A stretch of 21,926 bases of DNA from CAVYPR01 sp052145775. GTDB lineage: Bacteria; Actinomycetota; Acidimicrobiia; Acidimicrobiales; RAAP-2. This document shows, piece after piece, positions 7,229-15,573 of the stretch. The notes under the pieces are model-generated. The model made no database searches and had not been told where the DNA came from. It saw only the letters and a list, made by a program, of their open reading frames with translations. The stretch's first letter is position 1. Each line of letters opens with the position of its first letter. A program made the position numbers and the translations under genes. The DNA is taken from the NCBI GenBank assembly GCA_052145775.1, contig JBKQNY010000035.1, positions 1 to 21,926 of the forward strand, in the 5' to 3' direction.

Positions 7229-9407
7229 GTGACGAACCCCTGGACCTACGCCGGGAGGGTGGCCAGCCTGGGCGGCGGTGGGTCGGTGACCCTGGTGGAC
7301 GAGTCCACCTTCGCCATCAGCGACCAGGCGGGGGACATCGTGCCGGGAGGCGCCCACGGCCTGTTCGTGCGCGACACCAGGGTCATCTCCCGGCTCGAGC
7401 TGCGCATCGACGGGCGCCGGCTCGAGGGGCTGGCCGCGGTCGACCCCGACCCTTTCAGCGCCACCTTCGTCTCCCGGGGGCACCCCGCTGCCAACCGGTC
7501 CGACTCCACCCTGCTGGTGCGCAGGACCCGCTACGTGGGCCAGGGGATGCGCGAGGACCTCGAACTGCGCAACTACGGCCCCGAGCCCAGCGTCTGCACG
7601 ATCGAGGGGTTCATCGACGCCGACTTCGCCGACCTGTTCGCCGTGAAGGAGGGCAGGGCCGGGACCGACCCACGGGGAGATCACCCGGTTGGTGGAGGAC
7701 GGCACGCTCACCATCTCCTACCGCCGCGGCTCGACCAGTCGCGGGGTCCAGCTGCGCTTCACCTCCCAGGGCGACACGGGCGGCGGAGACCAGGCCCGGG
7801 TGTCGGGGTTCCGCATCACCGAGGACCACGTGTCGGCCGACGTGGTGGTGCCGTCGAGGGGCAGCTGGTCGGCGTGCATGGAAGTGGTGCCCATCATCGA
7901 CTCCTCCCGCATCCTTCCCCGTTACCGATGCGGGGAGCCGGTGGAGCGGGCCACGCCCTCTGAACGGTTGGCCGAGTGGCGCCAGCGGGTCCCCCACGTC
8001 GAGACCGACCACCGCGGGCTCGCCGGGGTGATCGCCCGCAGCGCCGAGGACCTCGGGGCGCTGCGGATCTTCGACCCCGAGTTCCCCGAGCGCATGGTGG
8101 TGGCCGCCGGGGCCCCCTGGTTCATGACCGTGTTCGGGCGCGACTCGCTCCTCACCGCCTGGTCCGCCCTCCTGGTCGACCCCGGCCTGGCCCTGGGCGT
8201 GCTGCAGACCCTCGCCCGCTTCCAGGGCGCCGAGGTCGACCCCGCCCACGAGGAGCAGCCCGGACGCATCCTCCACGAGATGCGCTTCGGCGAGGCGGCC
8301 TCGCTGTCGCTCGGCGGGGGGAGCATCTACTACGGCACGGCCGACGCCACCCCGCTCTTCGTCATGCTGCTGGGCGAGCTGCGCCGCTGGGGCCTGGCCC
8401 CCCGGCTGGTCGACGAGCTGCTGCCCAACGCCGAGCGCGCCCTGGCGTGGATCGACGAGTTCGGCGACGCCGACGGTGACGGGTACGTCGAGTACAAGCG
8501 GGCCACGGACCGGGGGCTGGCCAACCAGGGCTGGAAGGACAGCTGGGACGGGATCCGCTACGCCGACGGCCGGGTGGCCGAGGCCCCCATCGCGCTCTGC
8601 GAGGTGCAGGCCTACGTCTACGGCGCCTACCTGGCCCGCGCCCACTTCGCCGCCGAGGCCGGCGACGGCGCGACCTACGACCGTTACCGCCGCAAGGCCA
8701 CCGACCTCAAGGCCGCCTTCAACCGGGACTTCTGGCTGGAGGACCGGGAGTGGTTCGCCGTCGGGCTCGACGCCGACAAGCGGCCGATCGACTCGCTCAC
8801 GTCGAACATGGGCCACTGCCTGTGGACGGGGATCGTCGAGGAGGACAAGGCCCGGGCGGTCGCCCGCCACCTGGTCGGTCCCGACCTCTTCACCGGTTGG
8901 GGGGTCCGCACCCTGGCCAGCTCCATGGGCGGGTACAACCCGGTCAGCTACCACTGCGGCTCGGTGTGGCCGCACGACACGGCGATCGTCGCCGCGGGCC
9001 TGGCCCGCTACGGCTTCGAGGAGGCGGCCCAGCGACTGGTCATGTCCCTGATCGACGCCGCCGTCGCCCAGGGCGGGCGGCTCCCCGAGCTCTTCAGCGG
9101 CCTCGACCGGGCCGACCTGGGGGTGCCGGTGGGCTACCCCACGTCCTGCTCCCCGCAGGCGTGGTCGGCGGCGTCGCCGCTCCTGTGCCTGCGCACCCTG
9201 CTACGGCTCGACCCCTGGGTCCCCTACGGCAAGACGTGGCTGGCCCCGATGGTCCCGCCGGAAATCGGCCGGCTGCGCGTCGAAGGCATCCCCCTCGCCG
9301 GCTCCCGGGTCGACGTCGAGGTGGTCGACGGTGTGGTGAGCGTGGAGGGCATGCCCGCCGGCATCGAGCTGGTCGACAAGCCCCGCCACCCGCTGACCGC
9401 GGTGTAG
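7229..9407 (+). pseudogene. Glycogen-debranching-type glucosidase, frameshifted
   Basis: Amylo-alpha-1,6-glucosidase/glycogen debranching family: hydrolyses alpha-glucosidic branches, probably in glycogen or maltodextrin turnover. The N-terminal beta domain (GDE_N-like; VDESTFAISDQAGDI, GLFVRDTRVISRLEL) reads in one frame from GTG 7229 to about 7660. The catalytic (alpha/alpha)6 barrel (FGRDSLLTAWSALL, NQGWKDSWDGI, WPHDTAIVAAGL) reads in the next frame to 9407. Removing one G from the GGG at 7661-7663 restores one 725-residue protein, with AGPTHGEITRLVEDGTL across the join, matching the normal family length. Without correction the first frame continues with nonsense to 7963 and the second is open from TTG 7689. 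It is either a genuine recent pseudogene or a base-calling error. The rest shows no decay, which favours error or a very young mutation. Confidence 0.85.
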
Positions 9408-9409
9408 CC

Positions 9410-9440
9410 GGTCGGGCCGACCCGCCGGGCGCGTCGCGCC
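9410..9440 (+). terminator. Two small hairpins after debranching gene
   Basis: GGTCG/CGACC (9410-9422) and GGCGC/GCGCC (9428-9440) form two adjacent 5-bp stems just after the stop at 9407 and before the ABC operon. No T tract follows. Weak candidates for transcription stop. Confidence 0.3.
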
Positions 9441-9499
9441 GCGGTTCTCGGCGCGAGCCTCGCGTTCGCTGTAGCCTCCCTGCGAACAAAGGGGTGGGA

Positions 9500-10558
9500 G
9501 TGTTCAGGATCACCTTGCAGGACCTGAGATACCGGGCGAGGCAGTTCTCCATCGCCGTCATCGGGGCCGGCCTCCTGTTCGCCATGTCCATCCTCCTGGC
9601 CGGCATGGCCGCCGGCTTCAGCGTGGAGATCACAAAGACGGTCGACGGCATGGGCGCCGACTACTGGGTGCTGGGCCAGGGCGCCGCCGGGCGCATTGCC
9701 AGCCTCCCGGCCATTCCCGCCTCGACGGTGGCGGCGGTGGCCCGCGAGCCCGGCGTGCGGCAGGCGGCGCCGGTGCTCATCGTCACCATGCCCATCCTCT
9801 TCGACGGCAAGACGACAAAGACCGCCAACCTCATCGGCACCCAACCCGGGTCGGCGCTCGGCGGGCCGGGGTCGCTCACATCGGGCCACGAGATCACCGG
9901 GCCCGGGCAGGCCGTGGTCGACGACGGACTGGGCGTCGGTCTGGGCCAGAATTTCATCGTGGCCGACCAGACCTTCCATGTGGTGGGGATCACGTCGGAG
10001 CGGTCGCTCTTCGGTGGGGTGGCCAACGCCTACGTCACACTCCACAACGTCCAGGACACCGTCTTCGGGGGACACCCGGTCATCGGAGCGGTGCTGGTCA
10101 CCGGGGACCCGTCCAGGGTGCCCGGCGGCTACGTCCTCAAGACGAACGCCGAGATCTCTGCCGCCAGCCTCCAACAGATGAAGGCCGGCGTCTCCTCGAT
10201 CAACAGCACCCGCTACTTCATGTGGGTGATCGCCGCCATCATCGTGGCCGCCCTCGTCTACGTGACGGCCCTCGAGCGCACCCGCGACTTCGCCGTCCTG
10301 AAGGCGGTGGGGGCGACGACGGCCGTGCTCTTCGCCGGGCTGGCCGGCCAGGCCGTCCTGGTCTCGCTGATGGCGGCGATCATCGGCGGCGTGCTGTCGA
10401 CGTTCATGACCGGGATCTTCCCCCAGCCGCTGTACGTCCCCGACAGCGCCTATGTGATCCTGCCGCTGTCGGCCCTACTCGTCGGGCTGCTGGCCAGCCT
10501 GGCCGCGCTGCGCCGCGCCGCCTCGGTGGACCCGTCGGCGGCTTTCGCGGGGGCCTGA
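9500..10558 (+). CDS. ABC transporter permease, DevC/MacB (FtsX) type
   Basis: A 352-residue membrane protein with the MacB/DevC/LolE-type permease plan: one N-terminal TM helix (about 17-40), an extracytoplasmic domain of about 200 residues, then three TM helices in the C-terminal third. The ERTRDFAVLKAVGAT segment after the second TM is the hallmark of the FtsX domain. The extracytoplasmic part starts with a GADYWVLGQG block, as in DevC proteins. The start GTG 9500 has AAAGGGG 5 nt upstream; a GTG at 9494 is in frame. It ends in a TGATGA overlap with the ATPase gene, so the two subunits are made together. Relatives work in mechanotransmission or export of lipids or peptides; the substrate is unknown. 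I see no membrane-fusion partner gene here. Confidence 0.85.
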   Translation: MFRITLQDLRYRARQFSIAVIGAGLLFAMSILLAGMAAGFSVEITKTVDGMGADYWVLGQGAAGRIASLPAIPASTVAAVAREPGVRQAAPVLIVTMPILFDGKTTKTANLIGTQPGSALGGPGSLTSGHEITGPGQAVVDDGLGVGLGQNFIVADQTFHVVGITSERSLFGGVANAYVTLHNVQDTVFGGHPVIGAVLVTGDPSRVPGGYVLKTNAEISAASLQQMKAGVSSINSTRYFMWVIAAIIVAALVYVTALERTRDFAVLKAVGATTAVLFAGLAGQAVLVSLMAAIIGGVLSTFMTGIFPQPLYVPDSAYVILPLSALLVGLLASLAALRRAASVDPSAAFAGA

Positions 10559-11550
10559 TGAGCGAGCTCGAGGTCCGCGACCTCACGGTCGAATTCGACT
10601 CCGGCGGCTACAAGGTGCGCCCGCTGGACGGCCTCTCGTTCGACGCCGACGACGGGGAGCTGGTGGTGTTCCTCGGCCCGAGCGGATGTGGCAAGACGAC
10701 GCTCCTCTCCTGCCTGGCGGGCCTGCTCACGCCGACCTCGGGGTCGATCCGCTTCCGGGACATCGAGGTGACCGGGCTCAGCGGCTCTGAGATGGGCGAC
10801 TACCGACGCTCGACCGTCGGGGTGGTGTTCCAGGCGTTCAACCTCATCGCCTCCCTCACCGCCAAGGACAACGTGATGGCACCCCTGCGCCTGGCCAAGG
10901 TCACACGCCGTCGGGCGGGCGCCCGGGCCGACGAGCTGCTGGCCGAGGTGGGACTGACCGAGCGGGCCGGCCACCGGCCGGGGAAGATGTCGGGCGGCCA
11001 GCAGCAGCGGGTGGCCATCGCCCGGGCGCTGGTCCACGACCCGCCGCTGGTGGTGGCCGACGAGCCGACCGCCCACCTCGACCACCTCCAGGTGGAGGGG
11101 GTGCTGGTGCTGATCCGCAAGCTCGCCACCGCCGGGAGGCTCGTCCTGGTCTCCACCCACGACGACCGCATCACCCAGATCGCCGACCGCGTCATCGAGC
11201 TCGTCCCACACTTCAGCGGCGCCGACCGCGGTCCCGAGGAGGTGAAGCTCGACGCCGGCCAGGTCCTCTTCGAGATGGGCGACCGCGGCGAGCTGGTCTA
11301 CGTCGTCGAGGAGGGCGAGATCGAGATCTACCGCACACGGGCCGACGGCACCGAGGAGTTCGTGGCTACCATCGGCCCGGGCAACTACTTCGGGGAGCTC
11401 GGTCCCATGTTCAACCTCCCCCGCAGCGCCTCGGCCCGGGCCCGCACCGGCAGCCGGCTCACCGCCTACCCGCTGCGGGCCTTCCGCCGGGCCTTCCCGG
11501 CTATGGCCACCGCCACGGCGGCGGCCGAGGTGCCCGACGCCCCACGTTGA
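10558..11550 (+). CDS. ABC ATPase fused to cyclic-nucleotide-binding domain
   Basis: A 330-residue protein. Residues 1-225 form a LolD/MacB-class ATPase: Walker A GPSGCGKTT (40-48), signature MSGGQQQRV (from 144), Walker B ending D168-E169 and H-loop STHDD. Residues about 235-315 look like a cNMP-binding (Crp/cap-ED) domain, with LDAGQVLFEMGDRGELVYVVEEG and the phosphate-binding cassette FGELGPMFNLPRSASARA. E280 and R289 sit where cAMP-binding proteins contact ribose and phosphate. It overlaps the permease gene by one base and must be its motor. Inference: transport activity may be gated by cAMP or another small ligand, although many such domains bind nothing. The C-terminus is Ala-rich. Confidence 0.9.
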   Translation: MSELEVRDLTVEFDSGGYKVRPLDGLSFDADDGELVVFLGPSGCGKTTLLSCLAGLLTPTSGSIRFRDIEVTGLSGSEMGDYRRSTVGVVFQAFNLIASLTAKDNVMAPLRLAKVTRRRAGARADELLAEVGLTERAGHRPGKMSGGQQQRVAIARALVHDPPLVVADEPTAHLDHLQVEGVLVLIRKLATAGRLVLVSTHDDRITQIADRVIELVPHFSGADRGPEEVKLDAGQVLFEMGDRGELVYVVEEGEIEIYRTRADGTEEFVATIGPGNYFGELGPMFNLPRSASARARTGSRLTAYPLRAFRRAFPAMATATAAAEVPDAPR

Positions 11551-11554
11551 CGGT

Positions 11555-11576
11555 CCGGCGGGCGCGACCCCGCCGG
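11555..11576. terminator. Hairpin between convergent ABC and hydrolase genes
   Basis: CCGGCGGG (11555-11562), loop CGCGAC, CCCGCCGG (11569-11576): a perfect 8-bp stem in the 27-nt gap between stop codons. It has no T tract. Likely a shared terminator or mRNA 3' end. Confidence 0.5.
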
Positions 11577-11577
11577 C

Positions 11578-12195
11578 TCACCAGCCCCGGTCGATCCCCT
11601 CCTGGAGGTGGGGGGACTCGGTGCCGATGGTGGTGGAGGCCCCGTGGCCCGGCAGCACCAGGGTGTCGGCACCGAAGCGGGAGAAGAGCCGGTGCTCGAG
11701 CGACCGGATGATGGTGGGGAAGTCCCCGCCCTCGAAGGAGGTGTTGCCCGGCCCGCCGGGGAAGAGGGTGTCGCCGGAGAGGAGCAGGGGGGTGCCCTCC
11801 ACGGCGAAGCACATCGACCCCGGGGTGTGTCCCGGGGTGGCGATGGTGCGGATCCGGAGCCGGCCCACCTCGACCACCGTGTCGTCCTCCAGCAGGAGGT
11901 CGTAGGAGGGGAGCATCCCGGCGTCCTCCGCCGTCACCGCCACCGAGATGCCCGCCTCGCGCACGGCCGGGACGGCCTGGATGTGGTCCCAGTGTCCGTG
12001 GGTCTCCACCACGCTGCGCACCGACAGCCGGCGGCAGACCTCGAGCAGTGACTCGTGCTCGTTGGCCGCGTCCACCAGCAGGGCGTCCCCGGTGCGTCGG
12101 CATCGGACGATGTAGACGTTGTTGTCCATCGGCCCCACCACCATGCGGTGGACCTCGCAGGTGGCGTCCTCCCAGATCCTCGACGACTCGGCCAT
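11578..12195 (-). CDS. Metallo-beta-lactamase-fold hydrolase (glyoxalase II-like)
   Basis: A 205-residue cytoplasmic protein with the MBL metal-binding motif H66-G-H68-W-D70-H71, then ATPGHTPGS, a bridging Asp in LLSGDTLF and a final His in LPGHG. All metal ligands for a binuclear site are present. Size and motif order resemble glyoxalase II and related thioester hydrolases, with the C-terminal helical domain of true glyoxalase II lacking, so the substrate is uncertain. The start ATG 12195 has GATCCT 6 nt upstream as a possible leaderless -10. The gene stands alone, convergent with the ABC operon and divergent from the acyl-CoA dehydrogenase. Confidence 0.85.
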   Translation of the reverse strand: MAESSRIWEDATCEVHRMVVGPMDNNVYIVRCRRTGDALLVDAANEHESLLEVCRRLSVRSVVETHGHWDHIQAVPAVREAGISVAVTAEDAGMLPSYDLLLEDDTVVEVGRLRIRTIATPGHTPGSMCFAVEGTPLLLSGDTLFPGGPGNTSFEGGDFPTIIRSLEHRLFSRFGADTLVLPGHGASTTIGTESPHLQEGIDRGW

Positions 12196-12290
12196 GCCAC
12201 CAGGATCGCACACCCCGGCGGGGGCCCGTCCCGCGCTGGTCGGGCCCCGGGCCGGTCTGGTAGACAGCCGGGGAGGAGCGCCGACGACGG

Positions 12291-12311
12291 GCCGGCGGCG
12301 AGGCCGCCGGC
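12291..12311 (+). promoter_or_regulatory. 9-bp hairpin in acyl-CoA dehydrogenase leader
   Basis: GCCGGCGGC (12291-12299), loop GAG, GCCGCCGGC (12303-12311). If the TAGACA at 12261-12266 is a -10, this hairpin would lie in a leader of about 75 nt. It ends 36 nt before the ATG and leaves the ribosome site free. Role unknown. Confidence 0.35.
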
Positions 12312-12347
12312 GCCCACTGGCCGGCACCGACCGAGAAGGGCACCCCC

Positions 12348-13463
12348 ATGAACTTCGCCTTCAGCGAGGAGCAGGACGAACTGCGCCGAGCCGTCCGCCG
12401 CTTCCTGGCCGAGAAGTCCCCCGAGGCCGAGGTCCGGCGGCTGATGGAGACCACCGAGGGGTACGACCCGGCCGTCTGGCAGCAGATGGCCGAGCAGCTC
12501 GGGCTCATGTCGCTCACCATCCCCGAGGAGTTCGGGGGCGCGGGCTTCTCCTACGTCGAGCTGATCGTGGTGCTCGAGGAGATGGGGTCGGTGCTGCTGT
12601 GCGCCCCGTACTTCTCCACCGTGGCCCTGGCCGCCAACGCCCTGCTCACCTCGGGCGACGAGGGGGCGAAGAAGTACCTCCTGCCCGGGATCGCCTCGGG
12701 CGAGACCATCGGCACCCTGGCCATCACCGAGGACAACGGGCGCTGGGACTTCGGGGGGGTCGAGCTGGCGGCGACGAGGTCGGGCGACGCCTGGGCCCTC
12801 AGCGGCCACAAGAGCTTCGTCATCGACGGCCACACCGCCGACCTGGTGCTGACCGTGGGCCGCACCGAGAAAGGGATCAGCCTCTTCGGCGTCAAGGGCG
12901 AGGCCGACGGCCTGACCCGCACGCCGCTGCCCACCATGGACCAGACCCGCAAGCAGGCCCGGCTCGAGTTCTCCGACACCCCGGCCTGGCTCATCGGGAC
13001 CGAGGGCGGGGCCGAGGAGGGGCTGTCCAGGACCCTGGACCTGGCCGCGGTGGCCCTGGCCGCCGAGCAGGTGGGCGGCGCCCAGCACTGCCTGGACAGC
13101 TCGGTCGACTACGCCAAGACCCGCATCCAGTTCGGCCGGCCCATCGGGAGCTTCCAGGCCATCAAGCACAAGTGCGCCGACATGCTGCTCGAGGTGGAGT
13201 CGGCCAAGTCGGCCGCCTACTACGCCGGGTGGGCGGCGGCCGAGGACTCCGACGAGCTCCCGGTGGTGGCCAGCCTGGCCAAGTCTTACTGCTCGGAGGC
13301 GTACTTCCATGCCGCGGCCGAGAACATCCAGATCCACGGGGGGATCGGCTTCACCTGGGAGCACGACGCCCACCTGTACTTCAAGCGGGCCAAGTCCTCC
13401 GAGCTTCTGTTCGGCGACCCCGCCTACCACCGCGAGCTCCTGGCCCAGCGCATCGGCATCTGA
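12348..13463 (+). CDS. Acyl-CoA dehydrogenase (FadE-type)
   Basis: An FAD-dependent acyl-CoA dehydrogenase that introduces the alpha-beta double bond into an acyl-CoA. It has 371 residues: an N-terminal helical domain, a middle beta domain (TLAITEDNGRWD, ALSGHKSFVIDG) and a C-terminal helical domain. The motif IQIHGGIGFTWEHDAHLYFKRAK carries the probable catalytic base E338. The TWEHD...HLYFKRA version is typical of actinobacterial FadE proteins, including those of sterol or long-chain catabolism that work as heterotetramers; no partner FadE is in this window. The start ATG 12348 has GAAGGG 7-8 nt upstream. The alpha/beta hydrolase gene follows after 30 nt and is probably in the same operon. 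The substrate cannot be read from sequence. Confidence 0.9.
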   Translation: MNFAFSEEQDELRRAVRRFLAEKSPEAEVRRLMETTEGYDPAVWQQMAEQLGLMSLTIPEEFGGAGFSYVELIVVLEEMGSVLLCAPYFSTVALAANALLTSGDEGAKKYLLPGIASGETIGTLAITEDNGRWDFGGVELAATRSGDAWALSGHKSFVIDGHTADLVLTVGRTEKGISLFGVKGEADGLTRTPLPTMDQTRKQARLEFSDTPAWLIGTEGGAEEGLSRTLDLAAVALAAEQVGGAQHCLDSSVDYAKTRIQFGRPIGSFQAIKHKCADMLLEVESAKSAAYYAGWAAAEDSDELPVVASLAKSYCSEAYFHAAAENIQIHGGIGFTWEHDAHLYFKRAKSSELLFGDPAYHRELLAQRIGI

Positions 13464-13493
13464 CCGGCGCCGGTCGGTCGGGTCGGGACTTCG

Positions 13494-14246
13494 GTGACCG
13501 GGCCCTGGCGGCTGGTCGACGGCCCGGCGGGAGTGCTGCGCACCTACGCCACCGCGGCACCACCGGGCTCGGCCCCGGGACCGCTGCTCGTGCTCTGCCA
13601 CGAGCTGCCCCGCGGGCGCGGCACCGCCTCAGACACCGGGCGGACCCTGCCGTCGCTGGCCGACCGCCTGGCCCACGACACCGGGTTCTCGGTGGTGGTC
13701 GGCATGCTGCGGGGTGCCGGAGGCTCGGAGGGGGACTTCTCCGCCGGTGGCTGGCTGGCCGACCTCGCCTTCCTCGTCGACCAGCAGGTCGGCCGGTCCG
13801 GGCGGGTGTGGCTGGCCGGCTTCGACCTCGGCGGGGCGCTGGCCCTGCGGCTGGCGGCGGCGGACGGCCGGGTGGCCGGGGTGGCGTCGCTGGGCGCGCC
13901 GGCCGACCTGGCCTCGTGGGTCGCCGAGCCGGCGGCGGCGGTGGAGCGGTGCCGCCGCAGCGGGGCCATCCGCACCCCGGGGTTCCCCGCCGACGTGGCC
14001 GGTTGGGCGGCCGAGCTGGTGTCGCTCCGGCCCCTCGAGGCGGTGGCCGCCCTGGCCGGGCGGCCCCTCCTGGTGATGCACGGGACCGGGGACGACGAGG
14101 TGCCGGCGGCGGCGGCCCGCGCCCTGGCCGACGCGTCCACCGACGGCCCGGCGGAGCTGCAGATCGTCCCCGGCGCCGGCCACTGGCTGCGGGCCGACCC
14201 CCGGGTGGTGGCGACCCTCGCCGGGTGGATGGAGCGGCAGCGCTGA
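13494..14246 (+). CDS. Alpha/beta-hydrolase fold protein with Asp nucleophile site
   Basis: A 250-residue alpha/beta-hydrolase. The strand-turn-helix that normally reads GxSxGG reads GFDLGG, placing Asp111 (codon GAC at 13824-13826) where Ser is expected. The rest of the triad looks intact: an acidic residue at D200/D201 in HGTGDDEVP and H230 in GAGHWL. Asp nucleophiles are known in haloalkane dehalogenases and epoxide hydrolases, but overall this protein looks more like the dienelactone hydrolase or S9-like group with a core-only fold. It may act on an unusual ester or epoxide or be a non-hydrolytic relative. The start GTG 13494 lies 30 nt after the FadE gene, so a joint catabolic role is plausible. 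No signal peptide. Confidence 0.75.
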   Translation: MTGPWRLVDGPAGVLRTYATAAPPGSAPGPLLVLCHELPRGRGTASDTGRTLPSLADRLAHDTGFSVVVGMLRGAGGSEGDFSAGGWLADLAFLVDQQVGRSGRVWLAGFDLGGALALRLAAADGRVAGVASLGAPADLASWVAEPAAAVERCRRSGAIRTPGFPADVAGWAAELVSLRPLEAVAALAGRPLLVMHGTGDDEVPAAAARALADASTDGPAELQIVPGAGHWLRADPRVVATLAGWMERQR

Positions 14247-14267
14247 GGGCCGCTCCCTAGCGGCCCT
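14246..14267. terminator. Hairpin at convergent hydrolase/thiE junction
   Basis: AGGGCCGCT (14246-14254), loop CCCT, AGCGGCCCT (14259-14267): a perfect 9-bp stem. It begins in the last base of the hydrolase stop codon and covers the thiE stop. No T tract. It probably ends both transcripts. Confidence 0.55.
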
Positions 14268-14901
14268 GGCCGGACGCGGCCAGGGCGCCGTCGACGGCGC
14301 GCCGCAGGTCCCTCGCCGCCGCCTCGGGGTCGGCGGCACCGGTGAGCCAGCGGACCACCACGAAGTGACGGACGCCGGCCGCGGCCAGCGGACCCACGGA
14401 ATCGGGCGTGACCCCGCCGGTGACGAAGACCGGCACGATCGAGCGCGCCACGGCCAAGGCCGCGTAGGCCTCGCCGGTGGGCTCGCGCCCGGGCTTGGTC
14501 GGCGTGGCCACCACGGGACCGGCCGACACGTAGTCCACCGGCTCAGAGGCGGCTCGCTCAAGGTCGTCCACCGAGTGCGTGGAGAGCCCGACGATCGCCC
14601 CGGGGCCCAGGATGCGCCGGGCCAGCGCGGGCGGGGCGTCGTCCTGGCCGACGTGCACGCCGTCGGCCCCGGCCTCGAGAGCGAGGTCGGGCCGGTCGTT
14701 CACGATGAACGGGACGCCGAGGTCACGGCAGACCGACCCGAGGGCGCGGGCACGGGCGAGGAGGGGCCGGGCGTCGAGCCCCTTCTCCCGCAGCTGCACC
14801 ACGTCCACCCCGCCGCGCACGCAGGCCGCCACGAACCGCTCGAGGTCGGGGCGGTCGGGCGTGCAGAGGTAGAGGCGTCGGCCGTCCAGCGACCGGCTCA
14901 A
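14257..14901 (-). CDS. thiE: Thiamine-phosphate synthase
   Basis: ThiE joins the hydroxymethylpyrimidine diphosphate and thiazole phosphate halves into thiamine phosphate in the cytoplasm. The 214-residue TIM barrel shows the expected blocks in order: VVQLREKG (34-41), VNDRPDLALEAGADGVHVGQDD (68-88, containing the pyrophosphate/Mg Asp residues), GLSTHS (105-110), YVSAGPVVATPTKPG (124-138) and VTGGVTPDSV (160-169). No ATG/GTG fits the N-terminus. TTG 14901 overlaps the stop of the upstream HhH gene in a TTGA arrangement and gives MSRSLDGRRLYLCTPDRP; a CTG at 14889 is the alternative. No other thi gene and no TPP riboswitch is nearby. Translation appears coupled to the DNA-repair gene, an association without obvious metabolic logic. 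Confidence 0.9.
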   Translation of the reverse strand: MSRSLDGRRLYLCTPDRPDLERFVAACVRGGVDVVQLREKGLDARPLLARARALGSVCRDLGVPFIVNDRPDLALEAGADGVHVGQDDAPPALARRILGPGAIVGLSTHSVDDLERAASEPVDYVSAGPVVATPTKPGREPTGEAYAALAVARSIVPVFVTGGVTPDSVGPLAAAGVRHFVVVRWLTGAADPEAAARDLRRAVDGALAASGQGR

Positions 14902-15560
14902 CGGCGGGCGGCGGCCGATCCGGCGCCCGCCTTCTTGGCTGGGGCACCGCCCGCGGTCTTGGCACCCCCGGCCTTCTTCGCAGCCGTCGCCTTGGCCGCG
15001 GCCTTCATCTGCTGCTTGTGGGCGCGGACCCGCTCCAGGCTCGAGCCGTCGACGATGTCGGCCGCAGAGGAGTAGCTGCCCGGCTCGCCGTAGGGGGCGG
15101 AGGCCTCCCGCCACCCGGGGGGGTCGACGCCGAGCTGCTTGCCCAGGAGGGCGACGAAGATGCGGGCCTTCTGGGGGCCGAAGCCGGGGAGGGCCTCCAG
15201 GCGGCGCCGCAGCTCGGTACCGTCGGAGGCGCCCTTCCAGACCGCGGCGGCGTCGCCGCGGTACCCCTCGGTCAGCGCCCGGCACATCGCCTGGACCCGG
15301 GTGGCCATCGACCCGGGGTAGCGGTGGAGGGCCGGCTTGGCGGAGAAGACCTCCGACAGCTCCTCGGGGTCCATGGTGGCGATGGACGAGGCATCAAGGG
15401 TGCCCCCGAGCCGCCGGGCCAGCTCGGCCGGGCTGCGGAAGGCCCACTCCAGGGGGACCTGCTGGTCGAGAAGGAACCCGATGAGAAGCGCCAGAGGTGT
15501 CCTCGTCAGGAGAGCGTCGGCCTCCGGGTCACCTGAGAGGTGGAGGGACCTTCGGGGCAT
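14898..15560 (-). CDS. HhH-GPD-type base excision repair protein
   Basis: A 220-residue protein of the endonuclease III/3-methyladenine glycosylase superfamily, which removes damaged bases. LLDQQVPLEWAFR (30-42) and the helix-hairpin-helix LEALPGFGPQKARIFVALLG (121-140) identify a short actinobacterial subfamily of HhH-GPD proteins. No four-cysteine [4Fe-4S] loop is present, so it is not canonical Nth or MutY. The C-terminal 39 residues are Lys/Ala/Gly-rich (AAAKATAAKKAGGAK), like histone H1 tails, and probably bind DNA non-specifically. The start ATG 15560 lies 7 nt after a TACAAT -10 with no Shine-Dalgarno sequence, so it is probably leaderless. It is followed by thiE with a 4-nt overlap. 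Confidence 0.85.
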   Translation of the reverse strand: MPRRSLHLSGDPEADALLTRTPLALLIGFLLDQQVPLEWAFRSPAELARRLGGTLDASSIATMDPEELSEVFSAKPALHRYPGSMATRVQAMCRALTEGYRGDAAAVWKGASDGTELRRRLEALPGFGPQKARIFVALLGKQLGVDPPGWREASAPYGEPGSYSSAADIVDGSSLERVRAHKQQMKAAAKATAAKKAGGAKTAGGAPAKKAGAGSAAARR

Positions 15561-15567
15561 GGACCGG

Positions 15568-15573
15568 ATTGTA
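15568..15573 (-). promoter_or_regulatory. -10 element of HhH-GPD/thiE operon
   Basis: The minus strand reads TACAAT, a strong -10 match, then 7 nt to the ATG at 15560. It predicts a leaderless transcript for the repair gene and thiE. A -35 is not evident. Confidence 0.5.

Noticed and set aside
11934..13601. Minus-strand ORF of 555 aa opposite the acyl-CoA dehydrogenase
   Set aside because: It spans parts of three genes and reads as Gly/Arg/Leu-rich shadow translation.
12119..14260. Plus-strand ORF of 713 aa overlapping the dehydrogenase and hydrolase genes
   Set aside because: Out-of-frame reading of both genes; Arg/Gly/Pro-rich, no domains.
14902..15285. N-terminal extension of thiE (frame open to 15285)
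   Set aside because: It lies inside the HhH-GPD gene in another frame and is Arg/Gly/Pro-rich without ThiE features.
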